From assembly GCF_900637905.1 (NCBI RefSeq), contig NZ_LR134472.1, forward strand, positions 1,612,001 through 1,676,000: a stretch of DNA of 64,000 nucleotides, in the 5' to 3' direction. Source of the DNA: Parvimonas micra (GTDB lineage: Bacteria; Bacillota; Clostridia; Tissierellales; Peptoniphilaceae). Shown in pieces: positions 9,440 to 19,083 of this stretch. Position 1 is the first letter of the stretch. The number at the start of each line of letters is the position of its first letter. Made by a program: the position numbers and the translations under genes. The notes below the pieces were generated by a model. That model saw nothing but the letters and a program-made list of their open reading frames with translations, ran no database searches and was not told where the DNA came from.

Positions 9440-10726
9440 ATGGATTTATTTAAAATGAATTACAATTTATTTTCTAAATTATCAAAACCATTGGCCGAAA
9501 GAATGAGGCCAAAGGATTTATCTTTTTTTATTGGTCAAGATAATATAATAAAAAATAATTCTGTGCTAAAAAACATGATAAAAAATAATAGATTTTCGTC
9601 AATGATATTATATGGTCCACCAGGATCTGGGAAAACATCACTTGCAAATATTATTTCTAGTACTACTGATAATTATTTTGTAAAAATTTCTGCTGTTACA
9701 TCTGGAACAAAGGAGATTAAAGAAATAATTGAACTTGCAAAAGATAATTTATCAATGTATAATAAAAGAACTATATTATTTATAGATGAGATACATAGAT
9801 TCAATAAAATGCAACAAGATTATCTACTAGAATTCGTTGAAAAGGGAGATATAATATTTATTGGAGCTACTACAGAAAATCCTGCTTATGAAGTAAATAA
9901 TGCATTATTATCAAGAGTTATTGTTTTTGAACTACAAGCACTTAGTTTTGAAAATTTAAAAGATATAATTGACAATGCTATTTTAAATGATGAATTTTTA
10001 AAGAATAAAAAAATAAGCTATACAGAGGATGGCATAAGCTATTTAATAAAAATGTCAAATGGAGATGCAAGAACCGCATTAAATTATCTTGAATTGATTA
10101 TTGATAATTTAGAATCTGAAGATAAAGTTATATCTGAATATAAAATAAGAAATATTTTAGATAAGGTAAAAGTATATTATGATAAAAATTCAGATAAACA
10201 TTATAATTTCATTTCTGCTTTTATAAAATCTATGAGAATAGGAGATCCTGATGCTGTTGTTTATTATTTAGCGTCAATGTTAATTTCTGGTGAAGATATC
10301 AATTTTATTGCAAGAAGAATGATAATCTTTGCATCAGAGGATATTGGAAATGCAAATCCAAATGCATTGATTTTAGCAAATTCATGCGCAGAGTCTGTAA
10401 AAAAAATAGGAATGCCTGAAGCAAGGATTATTTTATCACAATGTGCCATTTACCTTGCATGTAGTGAAAAAAGCAACTCATCATACTTAGCTATAAATAA
10501 GGCATTAAAATTTATTAAAGAAAATGGACTTGAAGAAGTTCCTATCTTTTTACAAACTTCAAGATCAATATCTAAAAAAAATGAGGAATATAAGTATCCT
10601 CACGACTATGAAAATATGGTTACAGGTCAAGAATATTTACCTGAAAAAATTAAAGATATAAAATTTTATAACCCAAAAAATATTGGATATGAAAAAAATT
10701 TTTTTGATAAATTAAAGGAGGAATAG
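9440..10726 (+). CDS. rarA: Replication-associated recombination protein RarA (MgsA)
   Basis: A 428-residue clamp-loader-like AAA+ ATPase acting at stalled replication forks. Walker A (GPPGSGKTS) is at about residue 59, Walker B ([11 protein letters not shown]) at about 113, the sensor region ([12 protein letters not shown]) follows, and the C-terminal tetramerisation domain includes [14 protein letters not shown] and a late [18 protein letters not shown] segment typical of the family. GAGG precedes the ATG. Its stop is followed after one base by the asnS ATG. Confidence 0.95.
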   Translation: MDLFKMNYNLFSKLSKPLAERMRPKDLSFFIGQDNIIKNNSVLKNMIKNNRFSSMILYGPPGSGKTSLANIISSTTDNYFVKISAVTSGTKEIKEIIELAKDNLSMYNKRTILFIDEIHRFNKMQQDYLLEFVEKGDIIFIGATTENPAYEVNNALLSRVIVFELQALSFENLKDIIDNAILNDEFLKNKKISYTEDGISYLIKMSNGDARTALNYLELIIDNLESEDKVISEYKIRNILDKVKVYYDKNSDKHYNFISAFIKSMRIGDPDAVVYYLASMLISGEDINFIARRMIIFASEDIGNANPNALILANSCAESVKKIGMPEARIILSQCAIYLACSEKSNSSYLAINKALKFIKENGLEEVPIFLQTSRSISKKNEEYKYPHDYENMVTGQEYLPEKIKDIKFYNPKNIGYEKNFFDKLKEE

Positions 10727-10727
10727 A

Positions 10728-12113
10728 ATGTTTTTACTAAAAGATATTTTTGCAAATGAAAAAAATTTTATTGACAAAGAAGTTGAAGTGGCAGGTTGGA
10801 TAAAAAATAGTCGTTTTAATAATAATATTGGTTTTATAGAGCTTAATGATGGAACAACTTTCAGAAGTATTCAAATTGTAGTTGAATCAAAACTAGATAA
10901 TTTTCAAACTATATCAAAATTACTATTACCTTCCGCAATTATAGTTAAAGGTAAAGTTGTTAAAAGTTTAGGTGGAAAACAAAATTTTGAAATTAATGCC
11001 TCTGAAATAGTAGTTGAAGGAGAGTCCACTGATAAGTATCCTCTTCAAAAGAAAAGACACACATTTGAATTTTTGAGAACAATCCAACATCTAAGACCAA
11101 GAGCAAATACATTTAATGCTGTTTTTAGAGTTAGATCAATTTTAAGCTATGCTCTACACAAATTCTTTTTCGAAAGAGGATTTGTTTATGCACACACACC
11201 AATTATAACTGCAAGTGATGCAGAAGGTGCTGGCGAAATGTTTAGAGTGACAAATTTAGATATAGACAATCTACCTAGAACAAATAATGGAGAAGTTGAT
11301 TTCACTCAAGACTTTTTTTCTAAACCAACAAATTTAACTGTTAGTGGTCAATTAGAAGGTGAAGCATTTGCAATGGCATATAGAAATATCTATACATTTG
11401 GACCAACATTTAGAGCTGAAAATTCAAATACTACAAGACATGCTGCTGAATTTTGGATGATTGAACCAGAAATAGCTTTTGCTGATTTAAAAGATGTTAT
11501 TAAATTATCAGAAGATATGGTTAAATATATTATTAAATTCGTTTTAGAAAATGCTCCTGATGAAATGAAGTTTTTTAATGATTTTATAGATAATGGATTA
11601 CTCGAAAGACTAAATTCTGTTGTTAATTCAGAATTTAAGGTTATGACATATACTGAAGCAATAGAAATATTAAAATCATCCAAAGAAAATTTCAAATACC
11701 CGGTTGAATGGGGAGTTGATTTGAAAACAGAACATGAAAGATATATCTGTGAAAAAATCGTAAAGGGTCCTGTTTTTTTAACAGATTATCCAAAAGAAAT
11801 AAAAGCATTCTATATGAGATTAAACGATGATAATAAAACTGTTGCAGCAACAGATATGTTAGTTCCAGGTATAGGAGAACTAATAGGAGGAAGTCAAAGA
11901 GAAGAAAGACTTGAAATATTAGAACAAAAAATGAAAGATTCAAATATGAATATTGATGATTATTCTTGGTATTTAGACTTAAGAAGATTTGGTGGAACAA
12001 AACATGGAGGTTATGGATTAGGATTTGAAAGAATGTTAATGTATTTAACAGGAATGCAAAATATAAGAGATGTATTACCATTCCCAAGAACAGTAGGATT
12101 ATGTGAATTTTAA
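10728..12113 (+). CDS. asnS: Asparaginyl-tRNA synthetase
   Basis: A 461-residue class IIb synthetase. An N-terminal OB fold ([12 protein letters not shown]) binds the anticodon; motif 2 ([21 protein letters not shown] region) and motif 3 ([14 protein letters not shown]) form the active site. The insertion [21 protein letters not shown] separates AsnRS from AspRS. The ribosome site is the AGGAGG at the end of rarA. A terminator follows. Confidence 0.97.
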   Translation: MFLLKDIFANEKNFIDKEVEVAGWIKNSRFNNNIGFIELNDGTTFRSIQIVVESKLDNFQTISKLLLPSAIIVKGKVVKSLGGKQNFEINASEIVVEGESTDKYPLQKKRHTFEFLRTIQHLRPRANTFNAVFRVRSILSYALHKFFFERGFVYAHTPIITASDAEGAGEMFRVTNLDIDNLPRTNNGEVDFTQDFFSKPTNLTVSGQLEGEAFAMAYRNIYTFGPTFRAENSNTTRHAAEFWMIEPEIAFADLKDVIKLSEDMVKYIIKFVLENAPDEMKFFNDFIDNGLLERLNSVVNSEFKVMTYTEAIEILKSSKENFKYPVEWGVDLKTEHERYICEKIVKGPVFLTDYPKEIKAFYMRLNDDNKTVAATDMLVPGIGELIGGSQREERLEILEQKMKDSNMNIDDYSWYLDLRRFGGTKHGGYGLGFERMLMYLTGMQNIRDVLPFPRTVGLCEF

Positions 12114-12137
12114 TATTTTAATATTATAATTTTTAAA

Positions 12138-12166
12138 ATGAGGTGCAATTTGCATCTCATTTTTTT
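12138..12166 (+). terminator. Intrinsic terminator after asnS
   Basis: A 10-bp stem (12138-12147 with 12151-12160, one G-T pair) with a 3-nt loop runs into six T residues. The 12167-12267 stretch after it is AT-rich and holds nothing I recognise. Confidence 0.85.
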
Positions 12167-12267
12167 GTAATAATATGCAAGAAAATATTATACATTTATA
12201 TAATATATTAAAATTATTTAATATATTATATCTTAATTAATTAAAAATAGATTTTTTTGTAATAATA

Positions 12268-12276
12268 TGTTATAAT
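12268..12276 (+). promoter_or_regulatory. Extended -10 promoter of comEA-selDAB
   Basis: TGTTATAAT is a perfect extended -10 (TGn plus TATAAT at 12271-12276). No good -35 lies 17 bp upstream, which fits extended -10 promoters. The start would be near 12283, about 38 nt before comEA. Confidence 0.5.
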
Positions 12277-12320
12277 TATAATGTATTTTTATTTCGTAAT
12301 TGCAATAATTGAGGTGTATT

Positions 12321-12941
12321 ATGTTAAAGAATAAAAAAGATATTATTTTAATTGTATGTATGTTTTTAGGATTAACTGTTCTTGGATTTACTTATAAATA
12401 TTTAACATCTACTAACGAGAAAAAAGCTGTAGAAAATATTCACAATGAAAGCAAACTCCAAAATGAAGAAAACTATTCAGAAAATAAAGATCAAAATTCA
12501 GAAATATATGTACATATTGATGGAGAAGTAAAAAATCCTGGTGTATATAAGATGAAAATAGGGGATAGAGTTAATGACGCAATTCAAGCAGCAGGTGGAT
12601 TAACTGAAAATGCTGAAAAAAGCAAAATTAATTTGGCTACAAAACTTAAAGATGAAATGAAAATACATATTTTCAAAATTGGAGAAACTAATGGAAATTC
12701 ACACAATGAATCTAGAGATGTTGATAATAGCTCCGTTGAAAATAATAGTAAATTAATTAATATTAATACTGCAAGTAAGGAAGAACTTTGTAAATTAACT
12801 GGAATAGGAGAGAATAAAGCTAAACTTATAATAGAGTATAGAGAAAAAAAGAAATTTACTAAAATTGAAGATATTACAAAAGTTTCGGGAATTGGAAAGA
12901 AAACTTTTGAAAAAATAAAAAATGATATAACAGTAGATTAG
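12321..12941 (+). CDS. comEA: ComEA-like DNA-binding competence protein
   Basis: A 206-residue protein with a single membrane anchor (about residues 7-26), a polar linker, an SLBB domain (VHIDGEVKNPGVYKM, about 65-120) and C-terminal paired helix-hairpin-helix motifs (ININTASKEELCKLTGIG and ITKVSGIGKKTFEKI). This order is that of ComEA, which binds incoming double-stranded DNA at the cell surface in competent cells. comEC is not adjacent. The ATG at 12321 follows GAGGTG; the TTG at 12309 is rejected. It ends 9 bp before selD, so it may share an mRNA with the selenium genes. Confidence 0.85.
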   Translation: MLKNKKDIILIVCMFLGLTVLGFTYKYLTSTNEKKAVENIHNESKLQNEENYSENKDQNSEIYVHIDGEVKNPGVYKMKIGDRVNDAIQAAGGLTENAEKSKINLATKLKDEMKIHIFKIGETNGNSHNESRDVDNSSVENNSKLININTASKEELCKLTGIGENKAKLIIEYREKKKFTKIEDITKVSGIGKKTFEKIKNDITVD

Positions 12942-12950
12942 GAGAAAATA

Positions 12951-14006
12951 ATGAAAGATACTAATTTAAAAGATATAAAATTAACTTCATATGCGAAAAC
13001 TTCAGGATGAGCAGCTAAAGTTGGTCCAGATATTCTGGACGAGGTATTATCAGGATTGGATAACAGCACTTCAATAAGTGAAGATTTAATTGTAGGAATA
13101 GAAACTTCTGATGATGCAGCTGTTTATAAGATTAATAATGAACTAGCATTAATTGAGACTTTAGACTTTTTTACTCCTATAGTTGATGATCCGTATACTT
13201 TTGGCAAAATTGCCGCTGCTAATTCTCTTTCAGACGTTTATGCAATGGGTGGAGAACCAACTATGGCAATGAATATTGTATGTTTCCCAAATTGTTTACC
13301 TCCAAAGATTTTAACAGAAATATTAAAAGGTGGACTTGAAAAAATGCAAGAAGCTGAATGTTTACTAATTGGAGGACATACTGTTCAAGATGATGAACCG
13401 AAATATGGGTTAAGTGTTTCAGGTTTTGTTCATCCTAATAAAGTTTGGAAAAATTCCTCTGCTAGAATTGGTGATATTTTAATTTTAACAAAGCCATTAG
13501 GGCTCGGAATAATAAATACTGCTATAAAAGGTGGAGTTGCAACTGAAGAAGAAATTGCAGATGCAGTTCATACTATGGAAACTCTTAACAAATACGCAAA
13601 AAGATCGATAGAAAATTATACAATTAATTCTTGTACGGATATTACAGGATTTGGATTAATGGGCCATTGTTATGAAATGGCTAAAGGATCAGATACCACT
13701 TTTGTACTTGATAGTTCTAACTTGCCTATTTTAAAGGGTGCAATAGATTATGCTAATATTGGACTTATTCCTAAAGGTTGCTACGATAATAAAAAATTTG
13801 TTGGAAATAACTATATGGTGGAAAAAGAAATAGATGAATCTCTTTTAAATGTAATGTTTAATCCTGAAACATCAGGTGGACTTCTAATTACAGTTCCTGA
13901 AAACGAAGTAGTAGATATTCTAAATAATTTAAGAGGTATTCCAACAAGATTTGCTGTTGTTGGTAAAGTTGTAGAAAAAAAAGAAAAATATTTAATAATA
14001 AAATAA
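12951..14006 (+). CDS. selD: Selenide, water dikinase SelD, itself a selenoprotein (in-frame UGA = Sec20)
   Basis: SelD makes selenophosphate from selenide and ATP for selenocysteine synthesis. The gene starts at ATG 12951 (GGAG 7 nt upstream) and reads through a TGA at 13008-13010, giving 351 residues. Sec is residue 20 in TSGUAAK, replacing the catalytic Cys of other SelDs, with the conserved Lys at 23. Downstream are the ATP-binding segments DDAAVY, ETLDFFTPIVDDPY, GGHTVQDDEPKYGLSV and the FNPETSGGLL motif. A SECIS-like hairpin follows the UGA and selA and selB come next, so UGA decoding is self-consistent. A caller that stops at TGA would start wrongly at the TTG at 13056. Confidence 0.95.
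13008..13045 (+). promoter_or_regulatory. Bacterial SECIS element of selD
   Basis: Starting with the Sec UGA (13008-13010), a perfect 6-bp apical stem GTCCAG (13024-13029) / CTGGAC (13035-13040) with a 5-nt loop lies 13 nt downstream. This is within the distance known for bacterial SECIS hairpins, which bind the SelB C-terminal domain and sit inside the coding region. Confidence 0.75.
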
Positions 14007-14041
14007 TAATATAATTAAGTAATTTTAAAGTGGAGAAGACT

Positions 14042-15430
14042 ATGAATTTATACAAAATGATACCTAAAGTTGATCAAATATTAGATAATAAAGTAATAAA
14101 AGATTTATTAGATAAAAATTCAAAAAATTTAGTTATGGAATCAATTCATGAAGAACTAGATAATATTCGAAATAATATTTCTAATGGATATGATAAAAAT
14201 ATTATATCAAATAAGATTGAAAATCTAATTGATAACATTAAAGATAATTTAATGAACAAAAAAACATTCAGTTTAAGAAATGTTGTTAATGCATCAGGAG
14301 TTGTTATTCATACTAATTTAGGAAGATCTGTTTTAAATAGTGAAATTTTTGAAAATATTAAAAAAGTTTCAATCGGATATTCTAATCTTGAATATAATTT
14401 AGAAAAAGGAGAACGTGGATCGAGATATTCTCATTTAAGTGAAATTATAAAAAAAATTACCGGGGCAGAAGACTGTATGGTTGTAAATAATAATGCTGCG
14501 GCAGTTATGTTGATTCTATCTACAATAGCAAAGGGAAAGAATGTAATTACAAGTAGAAGTGAGCTTGTTGAAATTGGAGGATCATTTAGAATTCCTGATG
14601 TTTGTAGAGAAAGTGGAGCAGAACTAAAAGAAATAGGGACAACTAATAAAACGCATCTTAGAGATTATGAAAATGCCATTGATGAAAATACAGCAGCACT
14701 GTTTAAAGTTCATCAAAGTAATTTTAAAATTTTAGGATTTACTGAAGCTGTGTCTTCATTTGAATTAAAAAGCTTAAAAGAAAAATATAATATTCCTATT
14801 ATTGAAGACTTAGGTTCTGGAGTTCTTATAGATTTATCTAAATATGGGTTATCTCATGAACCGACTGTCCAAGAATGTATTAAAAATGGTGTTGATATTG
14901 TAAGTTTCAGCGGAGATAAATTGCTTGGTGGAGTTCAAGCAGGTATTATTGTTGGTAAAAAAGAATATATTGAAAAAATGAAAAAAAATCAATTAACTAG
15001 AGCTTTAAGAGTTGATAAATTTACTTTGTCAGCATTAGAAGCTGTATTTTCATATTATATTGACGAAGAATTAGCTATTTCAAAGATACCAACATTAAAT
15101 ATGTTAACTATAAAAATTGAGAAACTATACGATAAAGCCCAAAAACTTATCGAATATTTGGGAGAAAATAATGAATTTTCTTATGCAATTATAGATATCG
15201 ATTCAGAAGTTGGTGCAGGTTCACTTCCAACTCAAAAATTACCATCTAAGGCTATAAAAGTAATTTCAAAATCATTTACAGAAAATGAATTAGAGGAAAA
15301 GTTAAGAAGTAATAAAATTCCAATAATTACAAGAATTTATAAAGGAAATTTAATTTTTGATGTGAGAACAATTTTTGAAAATGAATTTTGTATAATTAAA
15401 GATGCATTAAATTCGTTAATAGGAGAATAA
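14042..15430 (+). CDS. selA: L-seryl-tRNA(Sec) selenium transferase SelA
   Basis: A 462-residue PLP enzyme that converts Ser-tRNA(Sec) to Sec-tRNA(Sec) with selenophosphate. The family landmarks are present: RNVVNASGVVIHTNLGRS, the NNNAAAVML region, EDLGSGVLIDL, and the PLP lysine in SGDKLLGG (about residue 293). The ATG at 14042 is preferred to the GTG at 14030 because GGAGA lies between them at normal spacing. It follows selD by 35 bp and abuts selB (one base between). Confidence 0.97.
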   Translation: MNLYKMIPKVDQILDNKVIKDLLDKNSKNLVMESIHEELDNIRNNISNGYDKNIISNKIENLIDNIKDNLMNKKTFSLRNVVNASGVVIHTNLGRSVLNSEIFENIKKVSIGYSNLEYNLEKGERGSRYSHLSEIIKKITGAEDCMVVNNNAAAVMLILSTIAKGKNVITSRSELVEIGGSFRIPDVCRESGAELKEIGTTNKTHLRDYENAIDENTAALFKVHQSNFKILGFTEAVSSFELKSLKEKYNIPIIEDLGSGVLIDLSKYGLSHEPTVQECIKNGVDIVSFSGDKLLGGVQAGIIVGKKEYIEKMKKNQLTRALRVDKFTLSALEAVFSYYIDEELAISKIPTLNMLTIKIEKLYDKAQKLIEYLGENNEFSYAIIDIDSEVGAGSLPTQKLPSKAIKVISKSFTENELEEKLRSNKIPIITRIYKGNLIFDVRTIFENEFCIIKDALNSLIGE

Positions 15431-15431
15431 T

Positions 15432-17336
15432 ATGGATAATAAGAAAAATATTATCGTAGGAACAGCCGGACATATAGATCACGGTAAAACAACTTTAATA
15501 AGAGCATTAACCGGAAGAAATACAGATAGATTAAAAGAAGAACAAAATAGAGGTATATCTATTGAATTAGGATTTACTCATTTTGATTTAAATGATGAAC
15601 TTAGAGTAGGAATTATTGACGTTCCTGGTCATGAAAAGTTTATAAAAAATATGTTATCCGGCGTTTGTGGAATGGATATGATAATTTTAGTTGTAGCTGC
15701 TGATGAAGGAATCATGGCTCAAACTAAGGAACATTTAGATATTCTAAATTTAATAGGTATAAAAAATGGAATTATTGCTTTAACAAAATGCGATTTAGTT
15801 GATAAAGATTGGATTGAACTTGTTAAATTAGATATAGCTGATGAAGTTTCTGGAACATTTTTAGAAGATGCAAAAATAGTGGAAATATCTTCAACTGAAA
15901 AAACAGGAATTGAGCAATTAAAAAATGAAATAATAAGAATAGTGAATACATTACCGGAAAAAGATTTAAATTCAAATCCTAGATTATATGTTGATAGATC
16001 TTTTTCTATAACCGGTTTCGGTACCGTTGTTACAGGAACATTGATTTCGGGAACATTAAATCTTGATGATGAAATCTTGATTTATCCGGCAAATAAATTA
16101 ACAAAAATAAGAAATTTACAGGTGCACGATAATAATGTTGATACAGCTTATTCAGGACAGCGTGTTGCTGTAAACCTGGCAAATTTAAAAAAAGAAGATG
16201 TACCAAAAGGTTCAGTACTTATACCAAATAATACTTTTACTGAAAGTAATATTATTGATGTTAAATTAAAGACTGTTAATTTACCTTTTGAAATAACTAA
16301 CAGAACAAGATTTCATTTATACTTAGGATCTGGTGAAGTTTTATGTAGAGCAATCTTATTGGAAAACGAAGAATTGGAATCTAATAAAGAATATATTGTT
16401 CAGTTAAGATTAGAAGAACCAATTATAAGTAAAAGAAATGATAGATTTATATTAAGACTTTTTTCTCCACTTTATACTATAGGTGGAGGATATGTAATTG
16501 ATTCTAATGCTACTAAGAAAAAAAGATTTAATAATTTTGATATAGAAGAAATAAAAAATCTTGATAATTGTAGTTTTAAAGAATATATTTATAGTTATGT
16601 AGATAGATTTAGTGATAGATTTTATCTTGAAAAAAATTATTACAATTTTTTATCTGATTCATCTAAAAATATTTCGAAGTTGATTGACGAATTAATTGAA
16701 GAAAATAGAGTTGTTTCATTTGGAAATAATTCTGATAGACTAATTTTATCAGATAGATTTATTAAAAAGTTAATTAAAAATATAACTAAATTTATAGAGA
16801 ATTTTCAAGAAAAATATCCTAAGAGAATTGGAATTTCAAAAGAGACTATTAAATCAAAATTTTTTGACTCATTAAGCGGAAAAACAAAAAATGAATTTAT
16901 GAATTACTTAATTTCTGATAAATTCAAAGTTTTAGATGAATATGTTTCTACTTTAGATTTTAATGTTTCACTAGATGATACAGATTTTAAAAATCTTCAA
17001 ATGATAAAAAATACATTTAATTCAAATAAATTTTTAATTATAAATTTTGAAGATTTTAATTTAGATATGAACATTGAACATTTTAAGGAACTTATTTTGT
17101 ATTTGATAAGTAATAAAGAGGTTATAAAATTGGATTCAGGTTATATGCTCAGAGAAAATTATGATTTAGCTGTAAATATTATTAAAGATTTTATAATAAA
17201 AAATGGATCTATTTCCGTTTCAGATGCAAGAGATCTACTAAATTCAAATAGAAAATCAACTATGGAATTACTTGAATTTTTAGATAAAGAAAAGATAACT
17301 TTAAGAAAAGATAATGAAAGAATATTGGTGAAATAG
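15432..17336 (+). CDS. selB: Selenocysteine-specific elongation factor SelB
   Basis: A 634-residue EF-Tu-like GTPase that carries Sec-tRNA(Sec) to UGA codons followed by a SECIS. G1 (GHIDHGKTT) is at about residues 12-20, RGISIELGF and DVPGHEKFIKNML follow, G4 is TKCD, and domains 2-3 include SFSITGFGTVVTG. The C-terminal third carries winged-helix repeats (ending VSDARDLLNSNRKSTMELLEFLD) that bind SECIS RNA. The Sec tRNA gene (selC) is not in the window. It lies 9 bp before the response regulator gene. Confidence 0.97.
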   Translation: MDNKKNIIVGTAGHIDHGKTTLIRALTGRNTDRLKEEQNRGISIELGFTHFDLNDELRVGIIDVPGHEKFIKNMLSGVCGMDMIILVVAADEGIMAQTKEHLDILNLIGIKNGIIALTKCDLVDKDWIELVKLDIADEVSGTFLEDAKIVEISSTEKTGIEQLKNEIIRIVNTLPEKDLNSNPRLYVDRSFSITGFGTVVTGTLISGTLNLDDEILIYPANKLTKIRNLQVHDNNVDTAYSGQRVAVNLANLKKEDVPKGSVLIPNNTFTESNIIDVKLKTVNLPFEITNRTRFHLYLGSGEVLCRAILLENEELESNKEYIVQLRLEEPIISKRNDRFILRLFSPLYTIGGGYVIDSNATKKKRFNNFDIEEIKNLDNCSFKEYIYSYVDRFSDRFYLEKNYYNFLSDSSKNISKLIDELIEENRVVSFGNNSDRLILSDRFIKKLIKNITKFIENFQEKYPKRIGISKETIKSKFFDSLSGKTKNEFMNYLISDKFKVLDEYVSTLDFNVSLDDTDFKNLQMIKNTFNSNKFLIINFEDFNLDMNIEHFKELILYLISNKEVIKLDSGYMLRENYDLAVNIIKDFIIKNGSISVSDARDLLNSNRKSTMELLEFLDKEKITLRKDNERILVK

Positions 17337-17345
17337 GAGAAGATT

Positions 17346-18035
17346 ATGAAATTAAAAATATTAATGGCTTTACCTACGGATTCACAAATAAATGACTTAA
17401 TGTATTCGATGACAGAAGATGAAAATTATGAAATAACTACTTCTAATAATATTGAAGATACTATTATTTTAGTTGACCAGAAAAATTTTGATATGATAAT
17501 TATGGATATGAATTTCAAAGATGGTACAGGATTAGATCTCAAAAGGAAATTAAATGAATTTTGTGATATACCTACTATTGTTACTACCACTTTAAAAGAT
17601 GATATGCAAAAAATCTTGATTTTTGAATATGGAGCTGATGATTATTTAATCTATCCTTTCAATATTCTTGAATTAAAGGCAAGAATTCGTGCTATCATGA
17701 GAAGATTCGGTCAAAGAAGAACAGACATCGATAATTTAATTTTTGCAGATGATTTAGAATTTAACATAGTAGGAAGAACAGTAAAGTTAAAAGGCGAAGA
17801 AGTTGATTTAACGGGAAAAGAATTTGACATATTGTATATAATGGCAATAAACCCAGAAAAGATTTTTAGCAGAGAAGATATTGCAAAAACTGTTTGGAAA
17901 GAAGAACATGTCAGTGATTATAGAAAGATTGACGTTCATATACGAAGGCTAAGAGAAAAGATAAATATAGGAAATATTACCTATATTCAAACTAAATGGG
18001 GAGAAGGCTATTATTACAAAAAAATACAAGGTTAA
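17346..18035 (+). CDS. Orphan OmpR-type response regulator with a degenerate receiver pocket
   Basis: A 229-residue protein: receiver domain (1-120) plus OmpR/PhoB winged helix (about 135-226, including LTGKEFDILYIMA and KIDVHIRRLREKI). The phosphoacceptor Asp is present (D54 in MDMNF), but the acidic pair after strand 1 is replaced (LMALPTD instead of a DD/DE pair) and the conserved Lys is Tyr103 (LIYPFN). Such changes mark atypical regulators that work without normal phosphorylation. No histidine kinase is nearby; selB and pheS flank it at 9 and 13 bp. The target genes are unknown. Confidence 0.88.
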   Translation: MKLKILMALPTDSQINDLMYSMTEDENYEITTSNNIEDTIILVDQKNFDMIIMDMNFKDGTGLDLKRKLNEFCDIPTIVTTTLKDDMQKILIFEYGADDYLIYPFNILELKARIRAIMRRFGQRRTDIDNLIFADDLEFNIVGRTVKLKGEEVDLTGKEFDILYIMAINPEKIFSREDIAKTVWKEEHVSDYRKIDVHIRRLREKINIGNITYIQTKWGEGYYYKKIQG

Positions 18036-18048
18036 ACAGGAGATAAGT

Positions 18049-19071
18049 ATGAAAGAATTAATTAGTAACTTAAGAAAAAAAATTATAAGTGAAATTAAAG
18101 GGTCTGTAGATAAGAATTCTTTAGAAGAACTTAAAATTAAATATTTAGGTAAAAAAGGAGAATTTACGAGTGTTTTAAGGAATATGGCAAATGTTTCAAA
18201 AGAAGAAAGACCTAAAATTGGTGAACTTATAAATTTAACTAAACAAGAAATTGAAAATCTTATAAACGAAAAAGTTGAAATGTTTAATAAAATTGAACTT
18301 GAAAAAAGGATAAAAGAAGAGACTATAGATGTTACAATAAATAAAAAAACTATTGATATGGGACATAGACATCCTTTGAATAAAACTATGGAGGATTTAG
18401 AAAATTTCTTTATTTCAATGGGATTTTCTGTAATTGAAGGTCCTGAAATTGAAACAGTTGAAAATAATTTTAATAAATTAAATTCTCCTATAGATCATCC
18501 ATCCAGAGATATGTCAGATACTTTTTATATTGATAAAGAGTTATTGTTAAGAACACACACATCTCCTGTTCAAATTAGAACTATGATGACTACTAAGCCA
18601 CCTATAAAGATGGTATCTGCAGGTAGGACTTTCAGATTTGATGAGGTTGATGATACTCATTCACCAATGTTTCATCAAATTGAAGGACTTGTAGTAGATG
18701 AAAATATAAATATGAGCAATTTAATTGATACTCTTAATACTTTTATTAAAGAATTTTTTGGAGAAGATATGAAAACAAGATATAGACCTCATTATTTCCC
18801 ATTTACTGAACCAAGTGCTGAAGTTGATGTTTCTTGCTTTAATTGTAAAGGGAAAGGTTGTAATGTTTGTAAAGGAACAGGATGGAGTATGGAATTATTA
18901 GGTTGTGGTATGGTGCATCCTAATGTGTTAGAGGCTTGTGGTATTGATTCAAAAAAATATTCAGGATTTGCCTTTGGTATGGGAATTGATAGAATTACAA
19001 TGGTTAAACATAAAATAAATAATATTAGATTATTATACGATAATGATAAAAGATTTTTAGAACAATTTTAA
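18049..19071 (+). CDS. pheS: Phenylalanyl-tRNA synthetase alpha subunit
   Basis: A 340-residue class II synthetase subunit with an N-terminal coiled coil (1-90) and catalytic core. Motif 2 is seen in RTFRFDEVDDTHSPMFHQIEG, and the FPFTEPSAEVDV segment is followed by two CxxC pairs (CFNCKGKGCNVC), a variant seen in many Firmicutes PheS. Motif 3 is GFAFGMGIDRITM. It forms an alpha2-beta2 tetramer with PheT, encoded 12 bp downstream. Confidence 0.98.
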   Translation: MKELISNLRKKIISEIKGSVDKNSLEELKIKYLGKKGEFTSVLRNMANVSKEERPKIGELINLTKQEIENLINEKVEMFNKIELEKRIKEETIDVTINKKTIDMGHRHPLNKTMEDLENFFISMGFSVIEGPEIETVENNFNKLNSPIDHPSRDMSDTFYIDKELLLRTHTSPVQIRTMMTTKPPIKMVSAGRTFRFDEVDDTHSPMFHQIEGLVVDENINMSNLIDTLNTFIKEFFGEDMKTRYRPHYFPFTEPSAEVDVSCFNCKGKGCNVCKGTGWSMELLGCGMVHPNVLEACGIDSKKYSGFAFGMGIDRITMVKHKINNIRLLYDNDKRFLEQF

Positions 19072-19083
19072 GAGGGGGATTAT

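Noticed and set aside
12167-12267. AT-rich inverted repeat (about 12201-12228) and a 21-codon frame from 12176
   Set aside because: The repeat is pure A/T and expected by chance at this composition; the frame has no ribosome site.
12951-13055. Apparent frameshift or nonsense mutation at the start of selD
   Set aside because: The frame is continuous apart from a single TGA at the catalytic position, a SECIS-like hairpin follows, and selA and selB are present, so it is a selenocysteine codon.
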